A DNA stretch of 64,000 nucleotides from Nitrincola sp048264025 (GTDB lineage Bacteria; Pseudomonadota; Gammaproteobacteria; Pseudomonadales; Balneatricaceae). Made by a program: the position numbers and the translations under genes. The stretch lies in contig NZ_JBLXDN010000013.1 in assembly GCF_048264025.1 (NCBI RefSeq), positions 48,682 to 112,681 of the forward strand. Reading direction: 5' to 3'. Under the pieces are notes generated by a model, which was not told where the DNA came from, ran no database searches, and saw only the letters and a program-made list of their open reading frames with translations. Every line of letters starts with the position of its first letter. The stretch's first letter is position 1. Of this stretch, positions 9,441 to 18,189 are shown piece by piece.

Positions 9441-10484
9441 TCACTTCAGCGGAAAATCCAACATACGCTGCAGAGGCACCCGGGCACGTTCGATCAGCTC
9501 TCGACTGACATGCACTTCCTGGTCACCCTTTAACAACACGTCCCGCAGGTTTTCCAATCCATTCATGGCCATCCATGGACAGTGAGCACAACTGCGACAC
9601 GTAGCCCCTGTACCACCGGTTGGTGCTTCAATCAGGGTTTTACCCGGTGCAGCCTGCTGCATTTTGTAAAAAATACCGCGATCTGTGGCTACGATAAACA
9701 TCGGGTTTGGCAAAGTAGCCGCGGCATTGATCAGTTGGCTGGTAGAACCTACAACATCGGCAAGCTCCACTACAGCTTCCGGTGACTCTGGATGTACCAG
9801 AACAGCCGCGTCAGGATAAACCGCTTTCAGATCACGTAACCCTTTAGCCTTGAACTCTTCGTGAACGATGCAAGCACCATCCCAAAGCAGCATATCGACA
9901 CTGGTATTCTGCTGAATATACTCGCCGAGGTGTTTATCCGGGGCCCAGATTACCTTTTTGCCCTGCTCTGCCAGATGCTCGACCACTCGTAACGCAATAC
10001 TAGAGGTCACGACCCAATCAGCCCGCGCTTTCACCGCCGCCGAGGTATTGGCATAAACTACCACCTCATGATCTGGATGTTGATCGCAAAAAGCAGAGAA
10101 TTCATCGACCGGACAACCAAGATCCAGTGAGCAAGTGGCTTCGAGGGTCGGCATAAGAATGCGCTTTTCCGGGCTGAGTATTTTTGCAGTTTCGCCCATA
10201 AAGCGCACGCCCGCTACTAGCAGCGTTGAGGCTGGATGCTGACTACCAAAACGGGCCATTTCCAACGAATCCGAAACACAGCCACCACTTTGCTCCGCCA
10301 GCGCCTGAATGACTGGATCGGTATAGTAATGTGCGACCAAACAGGCATCTTTCAGCTTTAACAGCGACAGAATTTCGTCGATCAGTGCTGTTGTCTGCTG
10401 CTTATCCAACGCATCAGGTAAGTGCTCCTGAGCAAAATGTTCCTGCACAAGAATACGGTCTGCCAAATCTCGTTTACTTAGCAT
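9441..10484 (-). CDS. nadA: Quinolinate synthase NadA
   Basis: NadA makes quinolinate from iminoaspartate and dihydroxyacetone phosphate for NAD synthesis, using a [4Fe-4S] cluster. Cysteines in EATCSLDLGCP, WDGACIVHEEF and GATCRSCAHCPWMAMN include the three conserved cluster ligands. I chose the ATG at 10484 (MLSKRDLAD), which has GGAA upstream and gives 347 aa. A longer frame reaches 10544 but adds an unlike segment. It lies downstream of queC, a common arrangement in this group. Confidence 0.95.
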   Translation of the reverse strand: MLSKRDLADRILVQEHFAQEHLPDALDKQQTTALIDEILSLLKLKDACLVAHYYTDPVIQALAEQSGGCVSDSLEMARFGSQHPASTLLVAGVRFMGETAKILSPEKRILMPTLEATCSLDLGCPVDEFSAFCDQHPDHEVVVYANTSAAVKARADWVVTSSIALRVVEHLAEQGKKVIWAPDKHLGEYIQQNTSVDMLLWDGACIVHEEFKAKGLRDLKAVYPDAAVLVHPESPEAVVELADVVGSTSQLINAAATLPNPMFIVATDRGIFYKMQQAAPGKTLIEAPTGGTGATCRSCAHCPWMAMNGLENLRDVLLKGDQEVHVSRELIERARVPLQRMLDFPLK

Positions 10485-10582
10485 CAATAATTCCGAGTTG
10501 AATGTAGGGCCAGCAAGCCTTGGGCATGCATGAAAACCTGGCATTATAGCACAGAGAGGAAAACGAATAGACTGATAACCTG

Positions 10583-11278
10583 TCAGGGTTGATAGCGTGT
10601 CGGATCCGGCACACCAGCCTGCTCAAAACCCTTGGCACGCAGGCGGCAACTGTCACAGCGACCACAAGCCCGCCCCTCATCATCAGCCTGATAACAGGAG
10701 ACCGTTTTGGCATAATCCAATCCAAGCGTGGCACCCACTTGAATGATTTGCGCTTTAGTAAGGTCTATCAAGGGGGTATGGATGCGTATTGGCTTACCTT
10801 CAACACCCTGACGTGTTGCCAGAGCAGCCATGGCTTCAAACGCACGGATAAACTCAGGACGACAATCCGGATAACCGGAATAATCGACTGCATTCACACC
10901 AATAAAGATAGCACTCGCATCCAAAACTTCGGCCCAACCCAACGCCAGAGACAGAAACACAGTATTTCGCGCAGGAACATAGGTCAGTGGAATTCCACCC
11001 TCTTGCACTTCGTCGCTATCCGACTCAGGCATACTGAGGCTAGGATCGGTAAGTGCAGACCCGCCAAAATCTTCCAGGTTCAGGCGTAGAACACGGTGTT
11101 CGACGGCACCGGCATCTATAGCAACGCGACGAGCAGCATTCAACTCAGTGAGTGAACGTTGACCGTAATCAAAACTGAGTACATAGCAGCTATAACCCTG
11201 ATCTTTGGCCATAGCCAGAACCGTTGCCGAGTCCAACCCTCCGGACAGCAGTACAACGGCACGTTCGCCAGTCATCAT
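10583..11278 (-). CDS. queC: 7-cyano-7-deazaguanine synthase QueC
   Basis: QueC converts carboxy-deazaguanine to preQ0 in queuosine synthesis. The ATP-binding P-loop is VVLLSGGLDSATVL. The zinc site is formed by the C-terminal cysteines in SCYQADDEGRACGRCDSC. The ATG at 11278 has AGAGGG just upstream. The TTG at 11293 that opens the frame is part of that ribosome-binding region. It follows cpoB by 11 bases and probably belongs to the tol-pal transcript. queE, often found here, is absent from the window. Confidence 0.95.
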   Translation of the reverse strand: MMTGERAVVLLSGGLDSATVLAMAKDQGYSCYVLSFDYGQRSLTELNAARRVAIDAGAVEHRVLRLNLEDFGGSALTDPSLSMPESDSDEVQEGGIPLTYVPARNTVFLSLALGWAEVLDASAIFIGVNAVDYSGYPDCRPEFIRAFEAMAALATRQGVEGKPIRIHTPLIDLTKAQIIQVGATLGLDYAKTVSCYQADDEGRACGRCDSCRLRAKGFEQAGVPDPTRYQP

Positions 11279-11289
11279 TAACACCCTCT

Positions 11290-12081
11290 TCAATTACTTT
11301 CGATAGGTCGGAAACTTTGCGCCAAGGTCGCCGCAGTACTCTGAGGGAACTCGCTGATCACTCGCTGCATCATATGCCGTGAGCGCTCTTGTTCGCCCAA
11401 TCTGGAAAAGGTCACACCCAGTTTGTACAGGGCATCAGGAACCTTGTGGTGGTTAGGAAACTCCTCCAACACAGTCTCAAACGCGACACTAGCCTGCTCC
11501 GGTGACTCGTTGGCCAGATGCAACTCACCCAACCAATAATAGCCATTGGCTGTATTAGCATGCTCAGGGTAACGTTGAACAAATGCTTCAAACGCTATGA
11601 TGGCCTGATCAAACTCACGCGCTCTGACCAATGCAAAAGCATCATCATAAGCTTGCTGATCATCAGCAGAGGCTGGCTCAGCCGAAATGAGAGGTTCAGT
11701 ATCAGTAGCTGGCGCAGGTGTATCGACAGGTTGGAGATCAGAAGGTGCAGACAGAGGTGGTAGCGCCTCAGAATCCATAGCCACCTGCATCAACACACTC
11801 AGGCGTCGATCCACATCACGATAACGGTCAGAGGAATCAGCTTCTAACCGCTGCAGTTTATGCTGCGTGGTTTCAAGCTCGCCACGCAAAAAGCGAACAT
11901 CTTCCTGAAGCTGAAGTACCAGCTGAATCAGTTCACTTTGACCGGAAATACCGGCTGACGTTGCAGATGCAGCGCCAGCCTCGCTTCCCCTGATTTCGAT
12001 CACCGGCACCTGAGCCTGTGCTGACAAAGTCAGCACAGCACACAAACACCCTGCAACTGTATATTTCAGTGAAGGATTCAT
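11290..12081 (-). CDS. cpoB: Tol-Pal system coordinator CpoB (YbgF)
   Basis: This periplasmic protein of 263 aa links the Tol-Pal system with peptidoglycan synthesis at the septum. It has a signal peptide (about residues 1-23, ending SAQA). A coiled-coil trimerisation region lies at about 48-90 (ELIQLVLQLQEDVRFLRGEL). A Pro/Ala/Thr-rich linker and C-terminal TPR repeats (about 140-260, DDAFALVRAREFDQAI) follow. It is the last Tol-Pal gene, directly after pal. Confidence 0.93.
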   Translation of the reverse strand: MNPSLKYTVAGCLCAVLTLSAQAQVPVIEIRGSEAGAASATSAGISGQSELIQLVLQLQEDVRFLRGELETTQHKLQRLEADSSDRYRDVDRRLSVLMQVAMDSEALPPLSAPSDLQPVDTPAPATDTEPLISAEPASADDQQAYDDAFALVRAREFDQAIIAFEAFVQRYPEHANTANGYYWLGELHLANESPEQASVAFETVLEEFPNHHKVPDALYKLGVTFSRLGEQERSRHMMQRVISEFPQSTAATLAQSFRPIESN

Positions 12082-12091
12082 AATTTATCTA

Positions 12092-12610
12092 TCAGCGACT
12101 CAGGTATCTCAATTCAACACGACGGTTCTGTGACCAGGCACCTTCGTGATTGCCAGTTACGGACGGACGCTCTTCGCCATAGCTAACGGTTTCAATCTGA
12201 CCGGCATTGGCACCATTAACAATCAACAGACGCTCAACAGCATTTGCACGACGCTCTCCCAGTGCCATGTTGTATTCACGTGTTCCACGCTCATCAGTAT
12301 GACCGTCCAGTCTAACGCGTGCAGACGGATTTCCAGCCAGGTAACGCGCATGGCCTTCCAGATCAGAGAAAAATTCCTGGCGCACTACAGCACGGTCAAA
12401 CTCGAAGTAAAATACATTTTTCAAAGTTGCTACTTCTTCCCAGCTGCCTGGCGTCACACCAGTGCCAGTTCCAGCTCCGTACGCACTGGTGTCAGTACCT
12501 GTACCACTCGTAGCTCCGGAATCAGTTTTACTACCGGTTGAACTACAACCAGCAGCAAATGCCATAACGGCAGCCAATGTCAGCGCTTTAGTTAAATGAA
12601 CATAACGCAT
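12092..12610 (-). CDS. pal: Peptidoglycan-associated lipoprotein Pal
   Basis: Pal is an outer-membrane lipoprotein that binds peptidoglycan through an OmpA-like domain and interacts with TolB and TolA. The start is the ATG at 12610, preceded by AGGAG. The in-frame TTG at 12646 is too far upstream. The lipobox FAAGC places the acylated Cys at residue 22. A Ser/Gly/Thr-rich linker follows. The peptidoglycan-binding motif DGHTDERGTREYN is in the C-terminal half. The length of 172 aa is normal for the family. Confidence 0.96.
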   Translation of the reverse strand: MRYVHLTKALTLAAVMAFAAGCSSTGSKTDSGATSGTGTDTSAYGAGTGTGVTPGSWEEVATLKNVFYFEFDRAVVRQEFFSDLEGHARYLAGNPSARVRLDGHTDERGTREYNMALGERRANAVERLLIVNGANAGQIETVSYGEERPSVTGNHEGAWSQNRRVELRYLSR

Positions 12611-12668
12611 TTTTTTTCTCCTGTTGCCTGCTTTCAAAGCAAGCAATTCAATTTAAGGTTGATACAGT

Positions 12669-13973
12669 TTATTGCAAAAATGGTGACCACGCCGGCTCTC
12701 TGACATCACCCTGAGGAACCGGCATATTGAAACGGATACGCCCATCCAGAGATACCGCAGACAAAATACCGCGACCTCCATTCTGAGTAGCATACATCAC
12801 AATGCTACCGTTCGGCGCAATGCTTGGAGACTCATCGTAATCACTGTTGGTTAAAATATCCAGACGTCCATTCTTAAGGTCCTGAACGGCTATCTGGAAA
12901 CGGCGTGAACTGCCACGGTGAACCATGGCCAGAAAACGTCCGTCTTGCGTGAGACGTCCGCGAGCATTATAACTGCCTTCGTAAGTAACACGTTCCACTG
13001 AGCGTGACGACAGATCCATCCGGTAGATCTGTGGTGAACCGCCACGGTCAGAGGTGAAGTAGAGCGATTTACCATCTGGAGCCCAGAAAGGCTCCGTATC
13101 GATGGCGCTGTTCTGTGTCATTCGATCCAGCGCTCGGGTTCTCAAATCCAGCACGTAAATTTCAGGGTTGCCATCTTTGGACAAGACCATAGCCAGCTTG
13201 TGACCATCAGGTGACCAGGCTGGCGCACCATTCAAGCCAGGAAACGACTGTACCTGCTCGCGCTGCCCTGTTGCCAGATGTTGTACATAGATCACCGGGC
13301 GGGTAGTTTCAAAGGACACATAAGCCAGCTTAGTCCCATCAAATGACCAGGCGGGCGACAGAATCGGTTCATTGGACTCCAGAATGGTTCTGGCACGTTC
13401 ACCATCCCAATCAGCCAACTGCAAACGGTAGCGTTGGTTTTCAGCATCACGACGATCGGCTGCCACATAGGCAATACGGGTAGAAAACGCGCCCTTGATA
13501 CCAGTTAAGGCTTCAAAAACCACATCCGAAATATAGTGGGCCGCATCACGCAGGCTTTGATTGCCAGCAGACACTTCACGAACAAAAATACGTTCCTCTT
13601 TGAGCACATCGTATAGCTCAAAAGTAATCTTCATTTCACTGTCAGATAAGGGTTCCATGCGCCCTATAACCAGGTAATCCTGATTCATCATGCGCCAGTC
13701 ACGAAAAAATACCTGCTCTTCCCGCTCAGGAAAGCTCAGCATATTTTCACGGCTCATCGATTTGAAAAACCCACTGCGCCCCAGATTCTGACTAATGATG
13801 CTGGCAATATCGTCAGGCAGTGCACTGCCACTCCACCCAAAGGGCGCGACAGCTACAGGTACTGGGCTATCGACGCCCTGGGTCACTTCCACCACCAACT
13901 GTTGCGCCATCAGCGATGAGCTAAAACAGAACATGAATAAAAATAATAGTTTTCTAAATAATGTCATTACCAT
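12669..13973 (-). CDS. tolB: Tol-Pal system translocation protein TolB
   Basis: This periplasmic beta-propeller protein (434 aa) binds Pal and the TolA C-terminus. The signal peptide ends at about residue 23 (SLMAQQ). The N-terminal domain is followed by WD40-like PD40 repeats (PAWSPDGHKLAMVLS, PFWAPDGKSLYFTSD). The first ATG (13973) lies inside the end of tolA. A second ATG at 13967 would give a TAATG overlap. Either one implies translational coupling. Confidence 0.96.
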   Translation of the reverse strand: MVMTLFRKLLFLFMFCFSSSLMAQQLVVEVTQGVDSPVPVAVAPFGWSGSALPDDIASIISQNLGRSGFFKSMSRENMLSFPEREEQVFFRDWRMMNQDYLVIGRMEPLSDSEMKITFELYDVLKEERIFVREVSAGNQSLRDAAHYISDVVFEALTGIKGAFSTRIAYVAADRRDAENQRYRLQLADWDGERARTILESNEPILSPAWSFDGTKLAYVSFETTRPVIYVQHLATGQREQVQSFPGLNGAPAWSPDGHKLAMVLSKDGNPEIYVLDLRTRALDRMTQNSAIDTEPFWAPDGKSLYFTSDRGGSPQIYRMDLSSRSVERVTYEGSYNARGRLTQDGRFLAMVHRGSSRRFQIAVQDLKNGRLDILTNSDYDESPSIAPNGSIVMYATQNGGRGILSAVSLDGRIRFNMPVPQGDVREPAWSPFLQ

Positions 13974-14923
13974 CTCAACCCTTCAGGCCTGAAAATCACC
14001 TGTGTTCTTCTCAGACGACGCTCAAATAATATTGGTTCCACTTCAGCTACACGAGGTAAACGCTCTGTGCGTCTAACCGCTTGTTCCGCTGAACGATCAA
14101 ATGCCAAATCGCCACTGCTTTGTACAATGCGCACATCAGCAATTTCCCCATTTGGCATTAGCTGTATTTCAACCGTTGCCTGCATTCCTGTCCGTGCGGT
14201 GGCTGGAATGTTCCAGTTTCTTGTCAGCATAGCACTAATATAAGAGCTAATATCACCAATCACCGCATTAGCGGCTGCCTGTGCTGCCTGCTGCGCTTCG
14301 GCTCTGGCCTCTGCTTCAGCCTGCGCCTGCGCTTCACGTTGCTGAGCCTCTTCTCGCGCCTTGGCCTCGGCAGCTTCCTGACGCTGACGCTCTTCAGCCT
14401 GGCGACGCTCCTCCTGCCGACGCTGCTCTTCAGCCGCTTGACGTTCAGCTTCTTCGCGACGCTGGCGTTCTGCGTCAGCCTGTTGTTGGCGCTCCTGCTC
14501 GGCGCGAATACGCGACTCGGCCTCCCGCTGAGCGACTAATTCCTGTTCACGCTGCTGCTCGGCTTCACGCTGCTGTTGTTGCTGGCGTTGCTGCTCCTGG
14601 CGTTGCTGCTCTTCTTGACGCTGTTGCTGTTCCTGCCTTTGCTGCTCTTCCTGACGCTGCTGCTCAGCCACAGCCTGCTCTTGGCGCTGCTGTTCGGCCT
14701 GACGTGCCTGCTCCTGTGCCCTGGCTTGTTCTGCCGCCTGTTGGGCAGCGGCCTGATCCGTCTGCAAGCTGCTCATATCAATCATGCGCGCCTGTAAGTG
14801 GCGTGGCTGTGGACGTTGCGCTTCGGAAAAATCAAACCACTGTCCAGCAATCATCGCCAGCATCATTACATGGACCAGGGTCGCCAGAATAACCGGTAAT
14901 ACATAACTACGATACTTGTCCAC
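13967..14923 (-). CDS. tolA: Tol-Pal energy transducer TolA
   Basis: TolA is an inner-membrane protein spanning the periplasm. It transmits proton-motive force from TolQR to Pal/TolB. One TM segment (about residues 7-29, YVLPVILATLVHVMML) is followed by a very long Gln/Arg/Glu/Ala-rich helical region (about 50-215). The globular C-terminal domain contains TVEIQLMPNGEIADVRI and DLAFDRSAEQAV. I chose GTG 14923 (VDKYRS), just after the tolR stop and with AGTAGG upstream. A GTG at 14953 is also open but would overlap tolR by 23 bases. The repetitive codons create spurious long frames on the other strand. Confidence 0.93.
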   Translation of the reverse strand: MDKYRSYVLPVILATLVHVMMLAMIAGQWFDFSEAQRPQPRHLQARMIDMSSLQTDQAAAQQAAEQARAQEQARQAEQQRQEQAVAEQQRQEEQQRQEQQQRQEEQQRQEQQRQQQQQREAEQQREQELVAQREAESRIRAEQERQQQADAERQRREEAERQAAEEQRRQEERRQAEERQRQEAAEAKAREEAQQREAQAQAEAEARAEAQQAAQAAANAVIGDISSYISAMLTRNWNIPATARTGMQATVEIQLMPNGEIADVRIVQSSGDLAFDRSAEQAVRRTERLPRVAEVEPILFERRLRRTQVIFRPEGLRW

Positions 14924-14930
14924 GCCCAGC

Positions 14931-15350
14931 CTACTCTGTGACCAAGCCAACACTGGGTGCGCCCGCCTGCTGCAACAGCACCATCAGTTGCACCACCCGG
15001 TCATAGGTCACATTTTTATCACCCCTGACCAGCAGGAGCTTATTCGGGTTTTCATTCAACACACTGGTGATCCGCTGTCTGACCGCATCGGCATCCACTA
15101 TCTCGGAATCATCACCACCCACATTGATGTAATAATTGCCATCCTTATCCACCGAAACGATCAGCGGCTCCTGATCTTCGGTTTCCACCGGTTCCGAACT
15201 GGCTTGGGGCAGGTCAACATCCACCCCCTGCGTCAGCATCGGCGTCGTCAGCATAAAAATCACCAGCAGAACCACCATGACCTCAATATAAGGTACCACG
15301 TTGATTTCTGTATTCAGACTACGCTTTTTTCGAGTACGCCATTCCATCAT
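14931..15350 (-). CDS. tolR: Tol-Pal proton-channel subunit TolR
   Basis: TolR is an ExbD-family protein with one N-terminal TM helix and a periplasmic domain (139 aa). It forms the proton path with TolQ. ATG codons at 15350 and 15347 follow GAGG. The frame opens with a TTG at 15353. Counting from 15350, residue 23 is Glu (NVVPYIEVMVVLLVIF). This is the position of the functional transmembrane Asp (D23 in E. coli TolR). The codon is clearly GAG (minus strand, 15284-15282). The rest of the protein looks intact. Confidence 0.94.
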   Translation of the reverse strand: MMEWRTRKKRSLNTEINVVPYIEVMVVLLVIFMLTTPMLTQGVDVDLPQASSEPVETEDQEPLIVSVDKDGNYYINVGGDDSEIVDADAVRQRITSVLNENPNKLLLVRGDKNVTYDRVVQLMVLLQQAGAPSVGLVTE

Positions 15351-15356
15351 CAAACC

Positions 15357-16034
15357 TCAGAGTGCATGCAGGCGACGGTAGAGAATACTGGAGAACTCAT
15401 CGGCAAAGGTTTCATAGTTACTCAGCAGTGTTTCCGACTGCGCCGCATAGCGGTTATAAGCAATAACAGCCGGAATAGCTGCGAACAAACCGATTGACGT
15501 TGTGATCAATGCCTCTGCAATACCCGGTGCCACCACCGATATTGTGGCATGGGGTACTGTTGCTAGACTACGAAACGTGTTCATAATTCCCCACACGGTA
15601 CCAAAAAGACCCATATAAGGACTGGTAGAACCTACCGTTGCCAAAAATGGCAGGTGTTTTGCCAGCTTTTCTTCTTCGCGGGACATTGCCACCCGCATGC
15701 GCCGCTGAATACCATTCATCACCACATCAGGATCGGCCTTCCCCTGCTGGGTAAGGCGCGTAAATTCTTTCAGCCCGGCGCGAAATATATTTTCAACACC
15801 GCAGTTTTCATTCGGCTGCTGACTGACTTCGCGATACAGTTGTCCGAGATCGGCACCCGACCAGAAACGCTCTTCGAAAGCACGCATAGAACGTTGTGCC
15901 GCGCGGATTACAGAACGACGCTGAAAGATCATCACCCAGGAAACAAATGAGGTAATCATCAGTGCCAGTATAATCAACTGAACGATAAAGCTGGCCTCTG
16001 CTACTAGAGACCAGATAGATAACTTGTCTTGCAC
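15357..16034 (-). CDS. tolQ: Tol-Pal proton-channel subunit TolQ
   Basis: TolQ is a MotA/TolQ/ExbB-family inner-membrane protein of 225 aa with three TM segments (about residues 14-36, 125-150 and 165-195). The characteristic segments LPFLATVGSTSPYMGLFGTV and ALITTSIGLFAAIPAV are present. The start is GTG at 16034 with AGGAG seven bases upstream. It is the first gene of tolQRAB-pal-cpoB. The thioesterase gene ybgC, usually just upstream, is not here. Confidence 0.96.
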   Translation of the reverse strand: MQDKLSIWSLVAEASFIVQLIILALMITSFVSWVMIFQRRSVIRAAQRSMRAFEERFWSGADLGQLYREVSQQPNENCGVENIFRAGLKEFTRLTQQGKADPDVVMNGIQRRMRVAMSREEEKLAKHLPFLATVGSTSPYMGLFGTVWGIMNTFRSLATVPHATISVVAPGIAEALITTSIGLFAAIPAVIAYNRYAAQSETLLSNYETFADEFSSILYRRLHAL

Positions 16035-16163
16035 GGTTCACTCCTAACCTGACAGAAGGCAGGCGCTCACAATAGCAGTCGTATAAATTAATACAAGTAG
16101 CTGAGAACCAGGAAAGAGCCGCAAGAACGGTTTTTTTTGCAGAATACAGGCAGTATCGCGTTG

Positions 16164-16448
16164 CTAGCTACTGCTTTCGCAGGACAAACAGCAACTGGTT
16201 GTCGGTTCGGCTTTTAAGCGATTCAGTTCTATCGCCTCGCCACACATTTTGCAGAGACCGAAATAACCACTATCAATCCGCTTGATAGCTTCCTCACACG
16301 CTCGCAATTCGACCAACAAGGCCGCTTGCTTTTTTTCGCTCCCCGATGCAGCCAGCAGTTCTTGCTTGAGCGTTGCATGGAGCTGAACCAGATCACGACG
16401 ACAGTCACTGACGAAGCGATCTTTAGGTAAAGCCATCATAGGCACCAT
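16164..16448 (-). CDS. DksA/TraR C4-type zinc-finger family protein
   Basis: This short protein of 94 aa has the TraR/DksA C-terminal zinc-finger signature. Cys66 and Cys69 (LCKMCGEAI) pair with Cys86/87 and Cys90 (SCCLSC) around a short helix. An N-terminal helical part (about residues 12-58) could form the coiled coil. DksA-family proteins bind RNA polymerase in the secondary channel, but short members often have unknown targets. The start is uncertain among ATGs at 16448, 16439 and 16436. It sits between ruvB and tolQ, where ybgC usually lies. Confidence 0.8.
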   Translation of the reverse strand: MVPMMALPKDRFVSDCRRDLVQLHATLKQELLAASGSEKKQAALLVELRACEEAIKRIDSGYFGLCKMCGEAIELNRLKAEPTTSCCLSCESSS

Positions 16449-16527
16449 CCCGTTACTTTTATCGATCTATATTCGACAATAGTAACAGCCCGTTGGCCTT
16501 AAACCTTGATCAGGATCATGCAGACAC

Positions 16528-17541
16528 TTATTCGGTATAGGGTTTTTTAATGCCAAAATGCAAGTAGGCATGATCCGTTACCACCCGCCCACGAGGGGTT
16601 CGCATCAGAAAACCTTGCTGTATCAGATAAGGCTCTAACACATCTTCAATGGTATCCCGCTCTTCACTGATCGCAGCCGCCAGGCTTTCCACCCCCACCG
16701 GGCCGCCACCAAATTTTTCGATCATGGCCAGCAACATGCGCCGATCCATATGATCAAAGCCTTTTTCGTCCACATTCAACATATTCAATGCCAGATCGGC
16801 TAACTCACGAGTAATTGCACCATCGCCACGCACCTCGGCATAATCACGGGCTCGACGCAACAGGCGGTTGGCAATACGCGGAGTTCCCCGGGCCCGACAG
16901 GCAATTTCACGCGCCCCCTCGGGATCAATTGGCGTAGCTGTAAGACGTGCCGCCCGGCTGACGATACGGGTCAGGTCTTCAACAGAATAGAATTCCAGCC
17001 GCTGCACTATGCCAAAACGGTCTCGCAGGGGTGAAGTTAACAGGCCTGCACGCGTGGTGGCGCCCACCAGGGTAAAAGGTGGCAGATCGATCTTGATAGA
17101 GCGGGCCGCAGGCCCTTCACCAATCATAATATCCAGCTGATAATCTTCCATCGCCGGATAAAGTATTTCTTCAACATTTGGGCTTAGACGATGAATTTCG
17201 TCGATAAACAGCACATCACCCGCTTCTAAATTGGTTAGCATCGCCGCTACATCACCGGCCTTTTCCAGAACCGGTCCTGAGGTGCTGCGAATCTGCCCAC
17301 CCATCTCGTTAGCAATAATGTGTGCCAGGGTGGTTTTACCCAGCCCCGGTGGGCCAAAGATCAAGGTATGATCCAACGCCTCGGACCGATTACGCGCCGC
17401 ATGGATAAAAATCTCCATCTGCTCACGCACCACCGGCTGACCTTCGTAGTCCTGCAAGGTCTGCGGCCTGACCGTACGATCCTGCTTTTCCTCAACAGGA
17501 CTGGTCGCAACCGGTGTTATAAAGCGGTCAGCTTCTATCAT
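16528..17541 (-). CDS. ruvB: Holliday junction branch migration helicase RuvB
   Basis: RuvB is the AAA+ motor of the RuvAB branch-migration complex (337 aa). Walker A is GPPGLGKTTLA, Walker B is VLFIDEIHRL and sensor 1 is LVGATTRAG. The arginine-finger region and the C-terminal winged helix (GFLMRTPRGRVVTDHAY) follow. It lies directly downstream of ruvA with 16 bases between them. Confidence 0.98.
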   Translation of the reverse strand: MIEADRFITPVATSPVEEKQDRTVRPQTLQDYEGQPVVREQMEIFIHAARNRSEALDHTLIFGPPGLGKTTLAHIIANEMGGQIRSTSGPVLEKAGDVAAMLTNLEAGDVLFIDEIHRLSPNVEEILYPAMEDYQLDIMIGEGPAARSIKIDLPPFTLVGATTRAGLLTSPLRDRFGIVQRLEFYSVEDLTRIVSRAARLTATPIDPEGAREIACRARGTPRIANRLLRRARDYAEVRGDGAITRELADLALNMLNVDEKGFDHMDRRMLLAMIEKFGGGPVGVESLAAAISEERDTIEDVLEPYLIQQGFLMRTPRGRVVTDHAYLHFGIKKPYTE

Positions 17542-17557
17542 TATTGTTACTCATTTA

Positions 17558-18187
17558 TTAACTGATCATGGACCGTAGAGCCAGTCGAATCAGTGCTTCC
17601 GCACTGGCATCCGCCTCCAGCGAACGGCTGGCTTGCTCGATAGCCTGCGTGGCCTGAGCTGGTTTATAACCCAGAGCGATCAGTGCCGTTTCCGCTTCCC
17701 GACGCTCATCCACTACAGCCACAGCTGGCTGCCTGGCTGATGCCGCATCTTCCATAGCCCGAAGCCCGGCGGGCATGGTACTGAAATGTTTAAGGCGATC
17801 TTTCATTTCGATAATCAGCCGCTCGGCGGTCTTTTTGCCAACGCCCGGCAGTTTTACCAGCGTTGCCACATCTTCGTACTCTACACAGCGGATAAATGCA
17901 TCACCACTGATACCCGAGAGAATAGTCAGTGCCAGCTTAGGCCCCACACCATTGGTTTTAATCAGCTCGCGGAACACACTGCGCTCCTGGCGATCGGCAA
18001 AGCCATACAACAACTGGGCATCTTCACGCACCACCAGGTGCGTATACAGGGACACTTCCTGACCAATATCAGCCAAGCGGTAAAAAGTGTTCATTGAGGC
18101 TTCCACCTCATAGCCTACACCACCGACATCCAGCATCAGAAACGGGGGGTATTTTTCCAGTAGAACACCGCGCAAATGACCGATCAT
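17558..18187 (-). CDS. ruvA: Holliday junction DNA-binding protein RuvA
   Basis: RuvA (209 aa) binds four-way junctions as a tetramer and loads RuvB. The N-terminal OB fold begins MIGHLRGVLLEKYPPF. The two helix-hairpin-helix motifs are at about residues 72-90 (TNGVGPKLALTIL) and 108-125 (LPGVGKKTAERL). The C-terminal RuvB-binding domain (about 160-209) follows a flexible linker. It starts two bases after the stop of the TRIC-family gene, so translation is probably coupled. Confidence 0.97.
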   Translation of the reverse strand: MIGHLRGVLLEKYPPFLMLDVGGVGYEVEASMNTFYRLADIGQEVSLYTHLVVREDAQLLYGFADRQERSVFRELIKTNGVGPKLALTILSGISGDAFIRCVEYEDVATLVKLPGVGKKTAERLIIEMKDRLKHFSTMPAGLRAMEDAASARQPAVAVVDERREAETALIALGYKPAQATQAIEQASRSLEADASAEALIRLALRSMIS

Positions 18188-18189
18188 GA

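Noticed and set aside
14281..14892. Long plus-strand open frames opposite tolA (203, 66 and 73 codons)
   Set aside because: They are shadows of the repetitive Gln/Arg/Glu/Ala codons of the TolA helical region. They are low-complexity Ala/Pro/Leu strings without ribosome-binding sites.
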